64,000 nucleotides of DNA, from assembly GCA_020631235.1 (NCBI GenBank), contig JAHDHQ010000003.1, positions 110,450 through 174,449 of the forward strand, written 5' to 3'. Below the pieces are notes generated by a model, which ran no database searches, was not told where the DNA came from, and saw nothing but the letters and a program-made list of their open reading frames with translations. This DNA is from Saprospiraceae bacterium. GTDB lineage: Bacteria; Bacteroidota; Bacteroidia; Chitinophagales; Saprospiraceae. The position numbers and the translations under genes are program-made. Every line of letters starts with the position of its first letter. Position 1 is the stretch's first letter. This document shows, piece by piece, positions 52,625 through 61,012 of this stretch.

Positions 52625-53635
52625 ATGAAGTATTTACACTATTCTGCGTTCAGTATAATAAGTTTGTTTTTAGTTATTTCATTATCATCTTGTAAAGATG
52701 ATGCTAAACCAACGAATAAAACTGCGACACCGACGCCTACTAAAATCAGCATACCTGCTTTTAATCAGGACTCCGCCTACTATTTTGTAGAAAAACAAGT
52801 AAGTTTTGGTCCCAGAGTACCTGGTAGTAAAGAGCATGAGGCATGCAAAAACTGGATGGTAAGCGAGTTTAAACGATTTGGTGCCTCTGTAATAGAGCAA
52901 GATTTTGAGGCAAGTATTTTCACTGGAGATGTTTTAGCTTCTACTAATATTATTGCCCAATTTAATCCAGAACACAAAAAACGAGTAATCTTATCAGCAC
53001 ATTGGGATTCTAGAATGTTTGCAGAGGAAGATAAAGATGCTAATAAAGTCGATGACCCCATTCTAGGTGCGGATGATGGAGCAAGTGGAGTAGGAGTGCT
53101 CATGGAAATTGCTAGAACCATGTCTAATAATGACATTGATCTAGGTGTAGACATTGTTTTGTTTGACGCTGAAGATCAAGGGAAAAGAGGCCCAAATGAA
53201 CCGATAACCAACTGGTGCATTGGTTCACAATATTGGTCAAAAAACAAACATAAGCGAAACTACAAAGCGAGATACGGTATCTTATTGGATATGGTTGGAT
53301 CCAAAAACCCAAGATTTGGAAAAGATCAAGTGAGTAAAGAATATGCAGGACTGATACAGCAGAAGGTATGGGATTTAGCGCGAAACATGGGCTACACAGA
53401 TATGTTTGTAGATGAGTTTACTGGAGCCTTAACTGATGATCATTATTTCGTAAATGTAATAGCTGGTATTCCTATGATAGATATTATCAATCAACCTAAA
53501 GGATCAGAAACTGGATTTATGCGTCATTGGCATACGCATGGAGACAATATGGATATCATCGATAAACGTACATTAAGAGTGGTTGGACAAGTAGTTACAG
53601 CGGTTATTTATAAAGAATCCGGCAATCAATTTTAA
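52625..53635 (+). CDS. Glutaminyl-cyclase-like M28 lipoprotein
   Basis: A 336-residue lipoprotein with the lipobox LSSC (about Cys23). After a Thr/Pro/Lys linker the M28 fold follows: VILSAHWDSRMFAE (His and Asp zinc ligands), LGADDGASGVGVLMEIAR (bridging Asp) and LFDAEDQGKRG (Glu). This order and the WDSR motif are of the glutaminyl-peptide cyclotransferase branch rather than of aminopeptidases, so it may form pyroglutamate at N-termini of exported proteins. Many mature Bacteroidota proteins start with Gln after signal cleavage (several here), which would be substrates. It begins 26 bases after cysS. Confidence 0.88.
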   Translation: MKYLHYSAFSIISLFLVISLSSCKDDAKPTNKTATPTPTKISIPAFNQDSAYYFVEKQVSFGPRVPGSKEHEACKNWMVSEFKRFGASVIEQDFEASIFTGDVLASTNIIAQFNPEHKKRVILSAHWDSRMFAEEDKDANKVDDPILGADDGASGVGVLMEIARTMSNNDIDLGVDIVLFDAEDQGKRGPNEPITNWCIGSQYWSKNKHKRNYKARYGILLDMVGSKNPRFGKDQVSKEYAGLIQQKVWDLARNMGYTDMFVDEFTGALTDDHYFVNVIAGIPMIDIINQPKGSETGFMRHWHTHGDNMDIIDKRTLRVVGQVVTAVIYKESGNQF

Positions 53636-53641
53636 CTAAAT

Positions 53642-54646
53642 ATGAAATTTTTATACACCTTATTACTGGCTGTTTTTTGTTTCAATGTTGGGATTTCCCA
53701 AAGTGTAAAGCGACCACTGATCACCAAGCGGACTGCTACTTGGTGTCCCAATTGTGGTGCTTGGGGATGGACTTTTATGAAGGACGTAATCAATGAAGTA
53801 GAGAGTGACGCTTTAGTAATAGCCACGCATTTTAGTGGAGAATTGCAAGACCCATTAAACCAAGATATAGCTGACGCCTTTGGTGGGTCTGGACAACCTC
53901 AATTTTTTCTTAATGGAGAAAATCAAGGAGCTAATGCCAATAATACTGCTGATAAATTAGTGCAAATCAGAGAAAAAGTAAGTCAAATTAACGAAGAAAA
54001 TGCGGAATTTGAAATACAGCTCAGTGCTGAATATGGCACCCAGGACAATGGTGATTATGCACTTTATGCTAATGCCAATGTGTTAGTAGAAAACCCCTTA
54101 AATGACGGCACCTACACTCTAGGTGTTTATTTGGTCAGAGATGATATAAATGCTATACAATCCGGCCAATCAGGTACAGTGGATCATTTTAAAATATTGG
54201 CTGGAAATTTTACAGAAAGTAGTTTTGGGCCTGAGATTTCATCTGAATCAGGCACTGGTGGTGAAATTACTTTTGTATTGTTTCATAATACAGATATCGA
54301 TTTAGAAAGATCTCAAGTGGCTGTTATTATATGGAAAGATATCGATGGACAAAAAGAAGTGGTCAACACCTTGTCTGCTGATTTTTCTGAAATAATAAGT
54401 GATAATATAGATATATCTACATCATCTACCATCGCTTATCAAATGGGTGATAGAAGTATACACATTGAATCAAGTACAAACATTCAAGATGTAAAACTTA
54501 TAGATTATTCAGGTCGATTAATAATGCATCGTCAGACTGACTCAAAAGCTATAAACATACAAGCCAGCAACATTTCGGAAGGCCATTACGTATTGCTTAT
54601 ACAAACAAAAGACGGAACGCTAAGAAAGCAAATCTTCATTCGATAA
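53642..54646 (+). CDS. Omp28-like thioredoxin-fold protein with T9SS sorting domain
   Basis: A 334-residue secreted protein starting six bases after the previous gene. A signal peptide (about 1-19) precedes a thioredoxin-like region with CPNC (Cys35, Cys38) in TATWCPNCGAWGW, and GQPQFFLNG near residue 95, which recalls Omp28/outer membrane redox-like proteins of this phylum. The C-terminal 80 residues form a T9SS sorting domain (DRSIHIESSTNIQDVKL ... EGHYVLLIQTKDG). Function unknown; a redox or adhesive role is possible. Confidence 0.88.
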   Translation: MKFLYTLLLAVFCFNVGISQSVKRPLITKRTATWCPNCGAWGWTFMKDVINEVESDALVIATHFSGELQDPLNQDIADAFGGSGQPQFFLNGENQGANANNTADKLVQIREKVSQINEENAEFEIQLSAEYGTQDNGDYALYANANVLVENPLNDGTYTLGVYLVRDDINAIQSGQSGTVDHFKILAGNFTESSFGPEISSESGTGGEITFVLFHNTDIDLERSQVAVIIWKDIDGQKEVVNTLSADFSEIISDNIDISTSSTIAYQMGDRSIHIESSTNIQDVKLIDYSGRLIMHRQTDSKAINIQASNISEGHYVLLIQTKDGTLRKQIFIR

Positions 54647-54650
54647 GTAA

Positions 54651-54681
54651 AAAAGAGTGGGTTAAAACCCACTCTTTTTTT
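54651..54681. terminator. Bidirectional intrinsic terminator
   Basis: GAGTGGGT (54655-54662) pairs with ACCCACTC (54667-54674), extended by A-T pairs from flanking A- and T-runs. It serves the cysS operon (plus) and the Hsp20 pair (minus), which ends at 54706. Confidence 0.88.
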
Positions 54682-54705
54682 AACTGATTTATTTAGCTAA
54701 GGCGA

Positions 54706-55119
54706 CTATTTAATCTCGATATTCCCCTTCGTTCCTTTTATAGGCTTCATCACGTTTAGTTGAATGGATAAAATCCCATTTTTGTAGGCTGCTCTGATGG
54801 AATTTGTATCTGCCATTTCAGGAATTGGGATACTTCTTGATGACTGAGCATATTGATACTCTTTTTTCAATGTTTTCACTCCTTCGATCTCAGCCTCTTC
54901 TGCATGTACATTGACAATAAGGTGATTTTCTTCGAGTTTGATGGCTATGTCTTTTTTGGTCAAGCCTGGAATAGCTAGCTCATAGATATAGGCATCATCT
55001 AGTTTAATTACATTGCAATCAATGCTTGTTTTAGTAAATTGACTACTCATTGATTGGTGAATACCTGACTGTAAGAAGTCATTAAAGAGTTTATTGATGT
55101 TTTCTTTATTATAATTCAT
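54706..55119 (-). CDS. Small heat shock protein, Hsp20/alpha-crystallin family
   Basis: A 137-residue cytoplasmic holdase chaperone. The alpha-crystallin domain spans about residues 35-120 (YIYELAIPGLTKKDIAIKLEENHLIV in part, then GILSIQLNVMKP), with the C-terminal IxI-like anchor GNIEIK. It would bind unfolding proteins under heat or other stress. It follows the second Hsp20 gene with a 19-base gap; the two are paralogues and likely one operon. Confidence 0.9.
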   Translation of the reverse strand: MNYNKENINKLFNDFLQSGIHQSMSSQFTKTSIDCNVIKLDDAYIYELAIPGLTKKDIAIKLEENHLIVNVHAEEAEIEGVKTLKKEYQYAQSSRSIPIPEMADTNSIRAAYKNGILSIQLNVMKPIKGTKGNIEIK

Positions 55120-55138
55120 TTTTTCTGCTGTTTGTGAG

Positions 55139-55573
55139 TTACTTAATTTTGATGTCTTTAGGAACGAATGCTGGTTTTTTAGCTAAAGTGATTTGTAAAA
55201 TTCCGTGCTTCATTTCCGCCTCTATGTTTGAAGTATCCACCGCTTTGGATAATTTAAATTTTCGTTGCGAAGCACCATAATTAAACTCTCTTCTGATAAA
55301 TTGTTCTTTATCTTCTTTCTCAGGTTTATTAACAGAAACGATAAGCACTCTGTCCTCTATCTCTAGACTTAACCACTTTTTATCAATACCAGGCATTTCA
55401 AGATTGATTAAATATTTATCATCTTGTTCGGCAACATTTGCGCGGATAAATGAAGGGAGTTTTTCAATGACTTTTTCTGCCTCTTGAGCTACATCAAAAA
55501 AATCATTTAACAGGTGGTGAAAGATTCCTAGCGAACCAAAAGCATTTTTAGAATTACGATGTGTGTATCTCAT
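55139..55573 (-). CDS. Small heat shock protein, Hsp20/alpha-crystallin family
   Basis: A 144-residue paralogue of the downstream Hsp20. The N-terminal region is aromatic-rich (SLGIFHHLLNDFFD), the alpha-crystallin domain covers about residues 45-130 (KYLINLEMPGIDKKWLSLEIED in part, then MKHGILQITLAKK), and the C-terminus is PKDIKIK. I chose the ATG at 55573 (MRYTHRNSK); a start 24 bases further out would add eight residues. The upstream region holds phased repeats that probably regulate the pair. Confidence 0.9.
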   Translation of the reverse strand: MRYTHRNSKNAFGSLGIFHHLLNDFFDVAQEAEKVIEKLPSFIRANVAEQDDKYLINLEMPGIDKKWLSLEIEDRVLIVSVNKPEKEDKEQFIRREFNYGASQRKFKLSKAVDTSNIEAEMKHGILQITLAKKPAFVPKDIKIK

Positions 55574-55640
55574 GTTTGTTGTTTTTTTTGTTATCAATTA
55601 CAAACAACTAACATCAATAGACATACCATCTGGTTTTTAA

Positions 55641-55720
55641 TGCCAGAAAGGCTAAAACAACTCATAAAACAGTGACAAAATGACAAAATATTTTAAAAAA
55701 ATATGCCAAAATGGCAAAGC
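55641..55720 (-). promoter_or_regulatory. Three phased motif copies upstream of the Hsp20 pair
   Basis: On the plus strand: TGACAAAATGACAAAAT (55673-55689) and TGCCAAAATGGCAAAGC (55704-55720) share TGnCAAAATGnCAAA; TGCCAGAAAGGCTAAAA (55641-55657) is an imperfect third copy. The spacing is 32 and 31 bases, three helical turns, so all lie on one face of the DNA. TGCCAAAATGGCA is also a perfect palindrome. They lie 68-147 bases upstream of the Hsp20 start. A stress-responsive binding site is the likely meaning. Confidence 0.55.
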
Positions 55721-57117
55721 TATATTTTTATAAGTTTCTCTACGACTGATTTATTCACACCATTTGAGAGTTTAATGAGATACACACCTGGTCTAAAGTG
55801 ATCAGTGTTTACCGAGTTTAAGCCAGCGTCTAAAGTTTTAAACATCAATCGTTGCCCATTTAGTGTAGAGACTTCTAGTTGGGTAGATTCGTTGGTCGTA
55901 ATCTCTATCGTCGATGAAAACGGATTGGGTGACAATGTAAAATGTAAGCTTTGTTCGTCTTCTGTAGTACTCATCATATTATCTAAAAGACCCGATCTTG
56001 GTCCTTCTAGCATAGCTCTCATCAGGCCTACTTGTTGATTAGAAAACATATTTTGACAACTCTCTACAGAGTAATCCATATAATTTTCTATCATGTCAGG
56101 CATCATATCTTCCAGGCAAGAGTCTTTTTCGTGCAATGATTCACAACTTGGAATATCGGCTGTTTGAGTTTGCGAATTAGTACCTGCAGAAGGAGTATCT
56201 TCTAAACCATCATCCATCATACAATCGCCATCTCCCCAAATATGTCTTAGGCCTAGATAATGACCTACCTCGTGGGTGGCTGTTCTACCTTTATCAGACA
56301 AGCCGGCTAAAGGGCCATTAAAAGGATTGTTTCTCCCAAAGGCTTGATAATGAACAACGACTCCATCTTTAGCTTCTATGTCATCAGGTATGGTTCCTGC
56401 AGGCCAGTTAGGAGCGCCCACTGGAGGATAAGCAAAACCCAATAAAAAGGGTAGGTCTTCGCCAGTTAAGTTTACTGCTAAATTACATACCCAAATGTTT
56501 AAGTAGCGTTCAGTATCCCATGGCTCTATACCTCCTGTAGTGCTACTTTTCATCACATCTAAGTCAAAACCTCCCAAGGATTCGAAGATACATTCTAATT
56601 GTTCGTCCGTTACTTCTGGATTTGTAATGTCCACACCACACTCTATCAGCGCAGCCAGCAAACTGGCTAAGTCTAACTCTACAAAAGACTCTTTATCTGT
56701 TTGTGTCCTTGTAATACCAGATGTAGGGTTCCCATCAGGATCGACATTGGCCAAAACAAATTCAATCTCTGCATCTGCTGCGACGGGAAGGAAAATTTCT
56801 CTAGTCAAATCTTTATCTGGATTTTGTCTTCTAAAATCTTCATTGAGTACTTCAATCTGAGATAAGATTATTTCGTCACTTAGGTTTTGATTAGCATTAT
56901 TGTACAATACGTGGACGACCACTGGAATTTCATACACGTCTCTGGTCTGAGATGCATTTTCTAGCGCATAGTCATAGGTTTTTTTAATCAATTCTTTCAT
57001 ACCGGGATAGGAAGCTTCAAGCGACTCTTCTACTAATGTGGATCCACATTTGTGCACTTGGGCGGAAAGATTACATAAGAAAAAACAGCATATAATGGTG
57101 AGTTGTAAAGTTTTCAT
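55720..57117 (-). CDS. Secreted pappalysin-like (M43) zinc metalloprotease with T9SS sorting domain
   Basis: A 465-residue secreted protease. Signal peptide about residues 1-20, then a propeptide-like segment, then the M43B metzincin domain with HEVGHYLGLRH at residues 282-292 and the following Cys/Asp-rich WGDGDCMMDDGLEDTP. The Met-turn is MDYSVESCQNMF near 345. The last 80 residues are a T9SS sorting domain (LSPNPFSSTIEITT ... PGVYLIKLSNG). Its stop codon overlaps the last motif copy of the Hsp20 regulatory region. A hairpin (57126-57145, TAAGTTTA/TAAACTTA) lies just upstream of the start. Confidence 0.92.
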   Translation of the reverse strand: MKTLQLTIICCFFLCNLSAQVHKCGSTLVEESLEASYPGMKELIKKTYDYALENASQTRDVYEIPVVVHVLYNNANQNLSDEIILSQIEVLNEDFRRQNPDKDLTREIFLPVAADAEIEFVLANVDPDGNPTSGITRTQTDKESFVELDLASLLAALIECGVDITNPEVTDEQLECIFESLGGFDLDVMKSSTTGGIEPWDTERYLNIWVCNLAVNLTGEDLPFLLGFAYPPVGAPNWPAGTIPDDIEAKDGVVVHYQAFGRNNPFNGPLAGLSDKGRTATHEVGHYLGLRHIWGDGDCMMDDGLEDTPSAGTNSQTQTADIPSCESLHEKDSCLEDMMPDMIENYMDYSVESCQNMFSNQQVGLMRAMLEGPRSGLLDNMMSTTEDEQSLHFTLSPNPFSSTIEITTNESTQLEVSTLNGQRLMFKTLDAGLNSVNTDHFRPGVYLIKLSNGVNKSVVEKLIKI

Positions 57118-57232
57118 AGTCCGTATAAGTTTATCTTTAAACTTAAGGATAAAAACTTGAATTTTGAAAAAGGGGGAAAACTTAACATAAACATTTTTAG
57201 TCCTTTACGGAGTTATTTCCTTTAATTGAGCA

Positions 57233-58312
57233 TTAAAACCTATCTCTTAATTTAAGAAAAGGAAGTTCTATGTATCGGTATAGACCGGAACCAATTACTA
57301 TGACTAAAACCCAGTAAATGGCATACCACATGCATCCTTCCGTCGGACTATGTATAACTACATGCTTTTTTATTAATTCACTAATAAGCGCTAAATTGAT
57401 TAAATACATAGAATAGGATATCAAACTGATATGTGTAAGCCATTGCCCAATAACAGATTTAAAATTTTGGATGGATGACGCGAGTGGCAACATAAACATG
57501 GCGGCTATTGATGTTCCATTTAAATAAAAGCTTTGCGTCCAAAAATCACTGGCTTGGCGCGGAATATAAGCGATTAAAAACATGAGTGCACATCCTAGCA
57601 TAAAATAAAGCCATACATTCCAAGTCCAGAATCTAGGATAGTAGTGCTTAATATAGGCTGCTAAAACTCCATAAATAATAGAATCGAGCCGCACAATGAC
57701 CACTTTCCGGACACTAACATCCCATACAGAACCCGTTAAATTAGGATCAAACAGATACACTCGATAAATGAGGGGTAAGATAATCAACAGTAAAATGGCA
57801 GCTAAAATGCTAGATTTTGAGGCTCTAAATCTAAGTAAACACAATAAGATTGAAGGAAAAATAATGTAAAACCATTCTTCAATAGATAAAGACCAAGACT
57901 CCCAAAAGAAGCTATGAAATGAGCTATTAAAATTGTGAATAAAAAAAATAAACTTCCAACTAAACTCGTCTATTTTATCAGCATTAAGGCCATAATAAGC
58001 AAAAGCAACATTGGCCAATAAAATAACATAGTACAAAGGCAAAGTTCTAAACCACCTTCTTTTCCAGAAATGAATAAGTTGCTGTAGACTAAATCGATAG
58101 CTACTAGATGTGATGCTGCGTATTAAAATACCCCCAATCAAGAAACCACTTAACACAAAAAACAATTCGACGCCGTCGATCAATTTAATCCAAGGCATAT
58201 TTTCCAAGATAGACCCTTGCAACAAATAACGCCCATGCGTATGAACCACTAAAATGATAGCGATCGCTCGGTAAACATCAAGACCATAAATTCTTTGTTG
58301 GGAATTACTCAC
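57233..58312 (-). CDS. Acyltransferase 3 (OafA/YrhL-like) membrane protein
   Basis: A 359-residue membrane protein with about ten hydrophobic helices. It starts with GLDVYRAIAIILVVHTHGRYL, the typical acyltransferase-3 N-terminus with His24 and His26, and contains FFVLSGFLIGGIL near residue 50 and ESWSLSIEEWFYIIFP near 140-155. Family members transfer acetyl or other acyl groups to surface sugars such as O-antigen or peptidoglycan. No glycan cluster is nearby, so the target is unknown. Confidence 0.9.
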   Translation of the reverse strand: MSNSQQRIYGLDVYRAIAIILVVHTHGRYLLQGSILENMPWIKLIDGVELFFVLSGFLIGGILIRSITSSSYRFSLQQLIHFWKRRWFRTLPLYYVILLANVAFAYYGLNADKIDEFSWKFIFFIHNFNSSFHSFFWESWSLSIEEWFYIIFPSILLCLLRFRASKSSILAAILLLIILPLIYRVYLFDPNLTGSVWDVSVRKVVIVRLDSIIYGVLAAYIKHYYPRFWTWNVWLYFMLGCALMFLIAYIPRQASDFWTQSFYLNGTSIAAMFMLPLASSIQNFKSVIGQWLTHISLISYSMYLINLALISELIKKHVVIHSPTEGCMWYAIYWVLVIVIGSGLYRYIELPFLKLRDRF

Positions 58313-58395
58313 CTACACAAGTTAACTTATATTTTCTCCTTGTCGAACACTTTGTAGGCTTCAAGCTAATTTAATTTATTGCTTGGTTAGAAGTC

Positions 58396-59295
58396 TTATT
58401 TTCGTGGAATTTTAATTTTGTAAATGTTATTTTTTACCGTCAATTTTGAATCAATCAACCAAGGGTTATAATATTTAAGCATTCGGTAGCTAAGACCATA
58501 TTGTTTAGCAAAAACAGCCCAGTCACTAACCGTTTTGTCCACAGTAACTTCATAGCAGTTATCCATAGTTTCGTACTTTTCGTGTGGGTCTACATAAAAA
58601 CCAAAATCTTGAGGACTTTTTATGATTTCTTTCAATGCCAGGAGCCTAAAAACATAGCGCGATGTTTCTTGATTTAAGTTTAGATTATAATAATTGGTTT
58701 CGTTTTGTTGATTCATAACAGAACGATATTTAGTAGGTCCCACATTATAGGATGCAGCCGCATTTGTCCAACTATCAAAGCGCTTATGTAACTGCTTCAA
58801 GTATTTGCATGCAGCTCGAGTAGATTTTTCTATGTGGTATCTTTCGTCTACTTCGGAATTAACTTCTAAATTAAATTCTTTTGCGGCTAATTTTCTAAAC
58901 TGCCAAAAACCTTTGGCTCCAGCTGAAGATCCTACGTTTCTAAGCCCGCTCTCTGCAATGGCTAAATATTTAAAGTCATCAGGTACACCTTCTTCACGAA
59001 GTATTTTTTCGATAACAGGTAAGTATTTATGCGCTAATTTTATGTTTAGTAAAGTCGAAGAGTGCCAATAGGCATTGACGGTCAGCTCTCGATCCAATCT
59101 TTCTTTTGTATCCATATTGATCGGCATCGGTTCACCAGCAAAATTGATGCTTGGTTCCATCTCTATGCTTTTTATAATTTGCGGCAAAGCTGAGCGTATT
59201 CTTTCACTGACTGAGTTGTTTGAAAAAGCAGTTAGACCTATTAAGGTGATAAATAAAAACTGTATCATCAAACTGAATAATCCTATTTTCTTCAT
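58396..59295 (-). CDS. Lytic transglycosylase (SLT domain)
   Basis: A 299-residue exported peptidoglycan-cleaving enzyme. The N-terminus is a signal or anchor (about residues 3-22). The SLT core has the catalytic Glu115 in AIAESGLRN, then SAGAKGFWQFRKLAA and AAASYNVGPTKY. A C-terminal region of about 80 residues (from about 215) resembles a LysM-like unit (VSDWAVFAKQYGLSYRMLKYYNPWL). It cuts glycan strands with formation of anhydro-muropeptides, as MltD does. A TAAATTTG box (minus strand, 59304-59311) lies only nine bases before the start. Confidence 0.9.
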   Translation of the reverse strand: MKKIGLFSLMIQFLFITLIGLTAFSNNSVSERIRSALPQIIKSIEMEPSINFAGEPMPINMDTKERLDRELTVNAYWHSSTLLNIKLAHKYLPVIEKILREEGVPDDFKYLAIAESGLRNVGSSAGAKGFWQFRKLAAKEFNLEVNSEVDERYHIEKSTRAACKYLKQLHKRFDSWTNAAASYNVGPTKYRSVMNQQNETNYYNLNLNQETSRYVFRLLALKEIIKSPQDFGFYVDPHEKYETMDNCYEVTVDKTVSDWAVFAKQYGLSYRMLKYYNPWLIDSKLTVKNNIYKIKIPRK

Positions 59296-59377
59296 ATCAA
59301 ATGCAAATTTATCAAAATTGGTATGACTCTAGGCTTCTTTAACGTCTGCCTTGGATTAGGATTGTTAATGGAGGGTA

Positions 59378-59887
59378 TTAAACTTTTGGTCGTTTATATA
59401 TTGGTACGGTCGAGCAAGGTTCTCCATACATGACCGATTTTACGATGGGTACTAATTTAGCTGTTAAAAAAGCATATGCAGCGGGTGGAACCTCTTTGTC
59501 ACTACAACCCTTAATCACTACCATCTGATCTTTGTATGCAGAGACGTCTAATTTTTCGATGACTTTTTGGTAATAGTGACTTAGGTAAGCTTGCTGGTTG
59601 CCTACATATATATTTTTCACTTGAGTGGAAGCATATTTAGCGACTAATGAATAAGCCCAAACTGGAATGATGGCATCAGTGCTACAGTAAATTAGAAGTG
59701 TTTTTCCACCTATCTCATCCCATGGATAAGCCTTCATGGAAGCTCTGAAATCTTTTTCTTTAAGCAGCAAACCTTGAAAAAGAAAATCTTTTAAATCCAA
59801 GGAGACAAAATCTGTTTCAGGATAAAAGTGTTCAAGATTTATGGTTTTTAGCGGACTGTTAGCCACTCGATTTACGATAGTTTCCAT
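59378..59887 (-). CDS. DUF2480 family protein
   Basis: A 169-residue soluble protein of the Bacteroidota family DUF2480. The pattern DFVSLDLKDFLFQGLLLKEKDFR and SMKAYPWDEIGGKTLLIYCSTDAIIPVWAY (quoted in part) is characteristic. Function unknown. It starts nine bases after scpB, so it is co-transcribed with it, a pairing that may reflect a role in chromosome or cell-cycle work; this is inference only. Confidence 0.85.
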   Translation of the reverse strand: METIVNRVANSPLKTINLEHFYPETDFVSLDLKDFLFQGLLLKEKDFRASMKAYPWDEIGGKTLLIYCSTDAIIPVWAYSLVAKYASTQVKNIYVGNQQAYLSHYYQKVIEKLDVSAYKDQMVVIKGCSDKEVPPAAYAFLTAKLVPIVKSVMYGEPCSTVPIYKRPKV

Positions 59888-59896
59888 GATATAGAT

Positions 59897-60475
59897 TTAT
59901 TCAGATTCCTCCATAGGCGCAAGCTCGCCTATTTGATTGTCCTCTGGTTTAAATTCTTTAAGCCTTGGTAAATCATTAATATCATTTAGGCCAAAAAAGT
60001 TCATAAACTTTTCTGAGGTACCATAAAGTAAAGGCCTTCCTGGAGTTTTAGAACGACCATTAATTTCTATTAATTCTTTTTCTAATAATCGCTGTATAGT
60101 ATAGTCTGAAGAAACCCCTCGAATATGCTCAATTTCACTTTTAATTACGGGTTGTTTATAGGCGACAATTGATAGTGTTTCCATCATCGATCGAGAGAGC
60201 TTTTTCTTGTTTTCTAGCTTTAAGTGTTGGGCAATGGTATCGAAGTAAGCTGCTTTACTCATAAATTGATATCCATTCGAAATAGACTTTATCTCAAAGG
60301 AATATTGATCCGATGAATACTTTTGTATGAGTAGTTCTATCGCTTCTTCTAATTGTTTTGTTTTAAAACTTAAATCTTTATTGCTTTCCAATGCTGCTTT
60401 AATTTCTTTAAGCCTTATCGGTTTAGGAGAAGCGAAAATGAGTGCTTCAATGTAAAGGTGTAAAGTATCCAGCAT
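59897..60475 (-). CDS. scpB: Chromosome segregation and condensation protein ScpB
   Basis: A 192-residue ScpB, the winged-helix subunit that joins SMC and ScpA in the bacterial condensin complex. The family core is seen: LYIEALIFASPKPIRLKEI at residues 6-24, SRSMMETLSIVAYKQPVIKSEIEHIRGV near 95-122 and RLLEKELIEINGRSKTPGRPLLYGT near 133-157. Preceded by a good promoter. ScpA is not in the window. Confidence 0.93.
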   Translation of the reverse strand: MLDTLHLYIEALIFASPKPIRLKEIKAALESNKDLSFKTKQLEEAIELLIQKYSSDQYSFEIKSISNGYQFMSKAAYFDTIAQHLKLENKKKLSRSMMETLSIVAYKQPVIKSEIEHIRGVSSDYTIQRLLEKELIEINGRSKTPGRPLLYGTSEKFMNFFGLNDINDLPRLKEFKPEDNQIGELAPMEESE

Positions 60476-60525
60476 ATGAGTTCTAATAATTAAATTTTAA
60501 GAAACCAAAATTTACCTTAAGCAAA

Positions 60526-60560
60526 CAAAATTAATGCAATAATAATGGCTGAATGGCAAA
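60526..60560 (-). promoter_or_regulatory. scpB promoter (-33 TTTG, -7 TAATTTTG)
   Basis: On the minus strand TTTG (60560 to 60557) is followed after 23 bases by TAATTTTG (60533 to 60526), both matching the Bacteroidota promoter consensus at an allowed distance. The scpB ATG lies 50 bases beyond the -7 box. Confidence 0.6.
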
Positions 60561-60644
60561 ATATAGTTAAAAAAGAAACGCATATATTTTCATTTTCCAA
60601 GGGAAATAGCGTTACTAATTGCGACTTACAGCGTCAAAAAAACG

Positions 60645-60980
60645 ATGAATTCCGAAGAGAAAGAAATATTGCGTCATAAAATCGTGGAACACATTGCGAA
60701 ATATAAGCATGATGTGGAGGAAACGAAAAAAATGACTCAACCTGTAAAACCTGAAAACTCCTTAGGTCGTATCAGTAGAATGGATGCCATCAACAATAAA
60801 AGTGTGATGGAAGCATCGCTCAGAAATAAAATATCCAAACTCAATAAGTTAAAAGTAGCTTTATTAAACATAGACAAAAAAGGTTTTGGTAATTGCGAAT
60901 CATGCAATAAAACCATCCAATCAGGGCGCCTTATGTTTATGCCAGAAAGTACAAAATGTGTGCATTGCGCAGCTAGATAA
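60645..60980 (+). CDS. DksA/TraR-type C4 zinc finger protein
   Basis: A 111-residue protein with a coiled-coil N-terminal part (about residues 1-75) and a C-terminal zinc finger with Cys84, Cys87, Cys105 and Cys108 (CxxC-x17-CxxC; CESCNKTI, CVHC). This is the layout of DksA/TraR-family proteins that bind RNA polymerase through the secondary channel and change transcription, often with ppGpp. The family usually has acidic tip residues in the coiled coil; here the tip (about 35-50) has MDAINN. A hairpin follows with its T-run on the minus strand only. Confidence 0.88.
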   Translation: MNSEEKEILRHKIVEHIAKYKHDVEETKKMTQPVKPENSLGRISRMDAINNKSVMEASLRNKISKLNKLKVALLNIDKKGFGNCESCNKTIQSGRLMFMPESTKCVHCAAR

Positions 60981-60985
60981 AAAAA

Positions 60986-61012
60986 CAGGGTTCCAACGAA
61001 AGTTGGACCCTG
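60986..61012 (-). terminator. Hairpin with GNRA loop; T-run only on the minus strand
   Basis: CAGGGTTCCAAC (60986-60997) pairs with GTTGGACCCTG (61002-61012), one bulged T, loop GAAA. The plus strand continues CATAACCCC with no T-run, while the A-run 60979-60985 gives seven T on the minus strand. No minus-strand gene lies to its right before radA, so it either ends an unannotated minus transcript or acts as a processing or stability element of the plus mRNA. Confidence 0.5.

Noticed and set aside
57126-57145. TAAGTTTA/TAAACTTA hairpin upstream of the pappalysin-like gene as a terminator
   Set aside because: Made of A-T pairs mostly, no T-run, and the acyltransferase gene upstream in transcription ends over 80 bases away; could be a leader element but support is weak.
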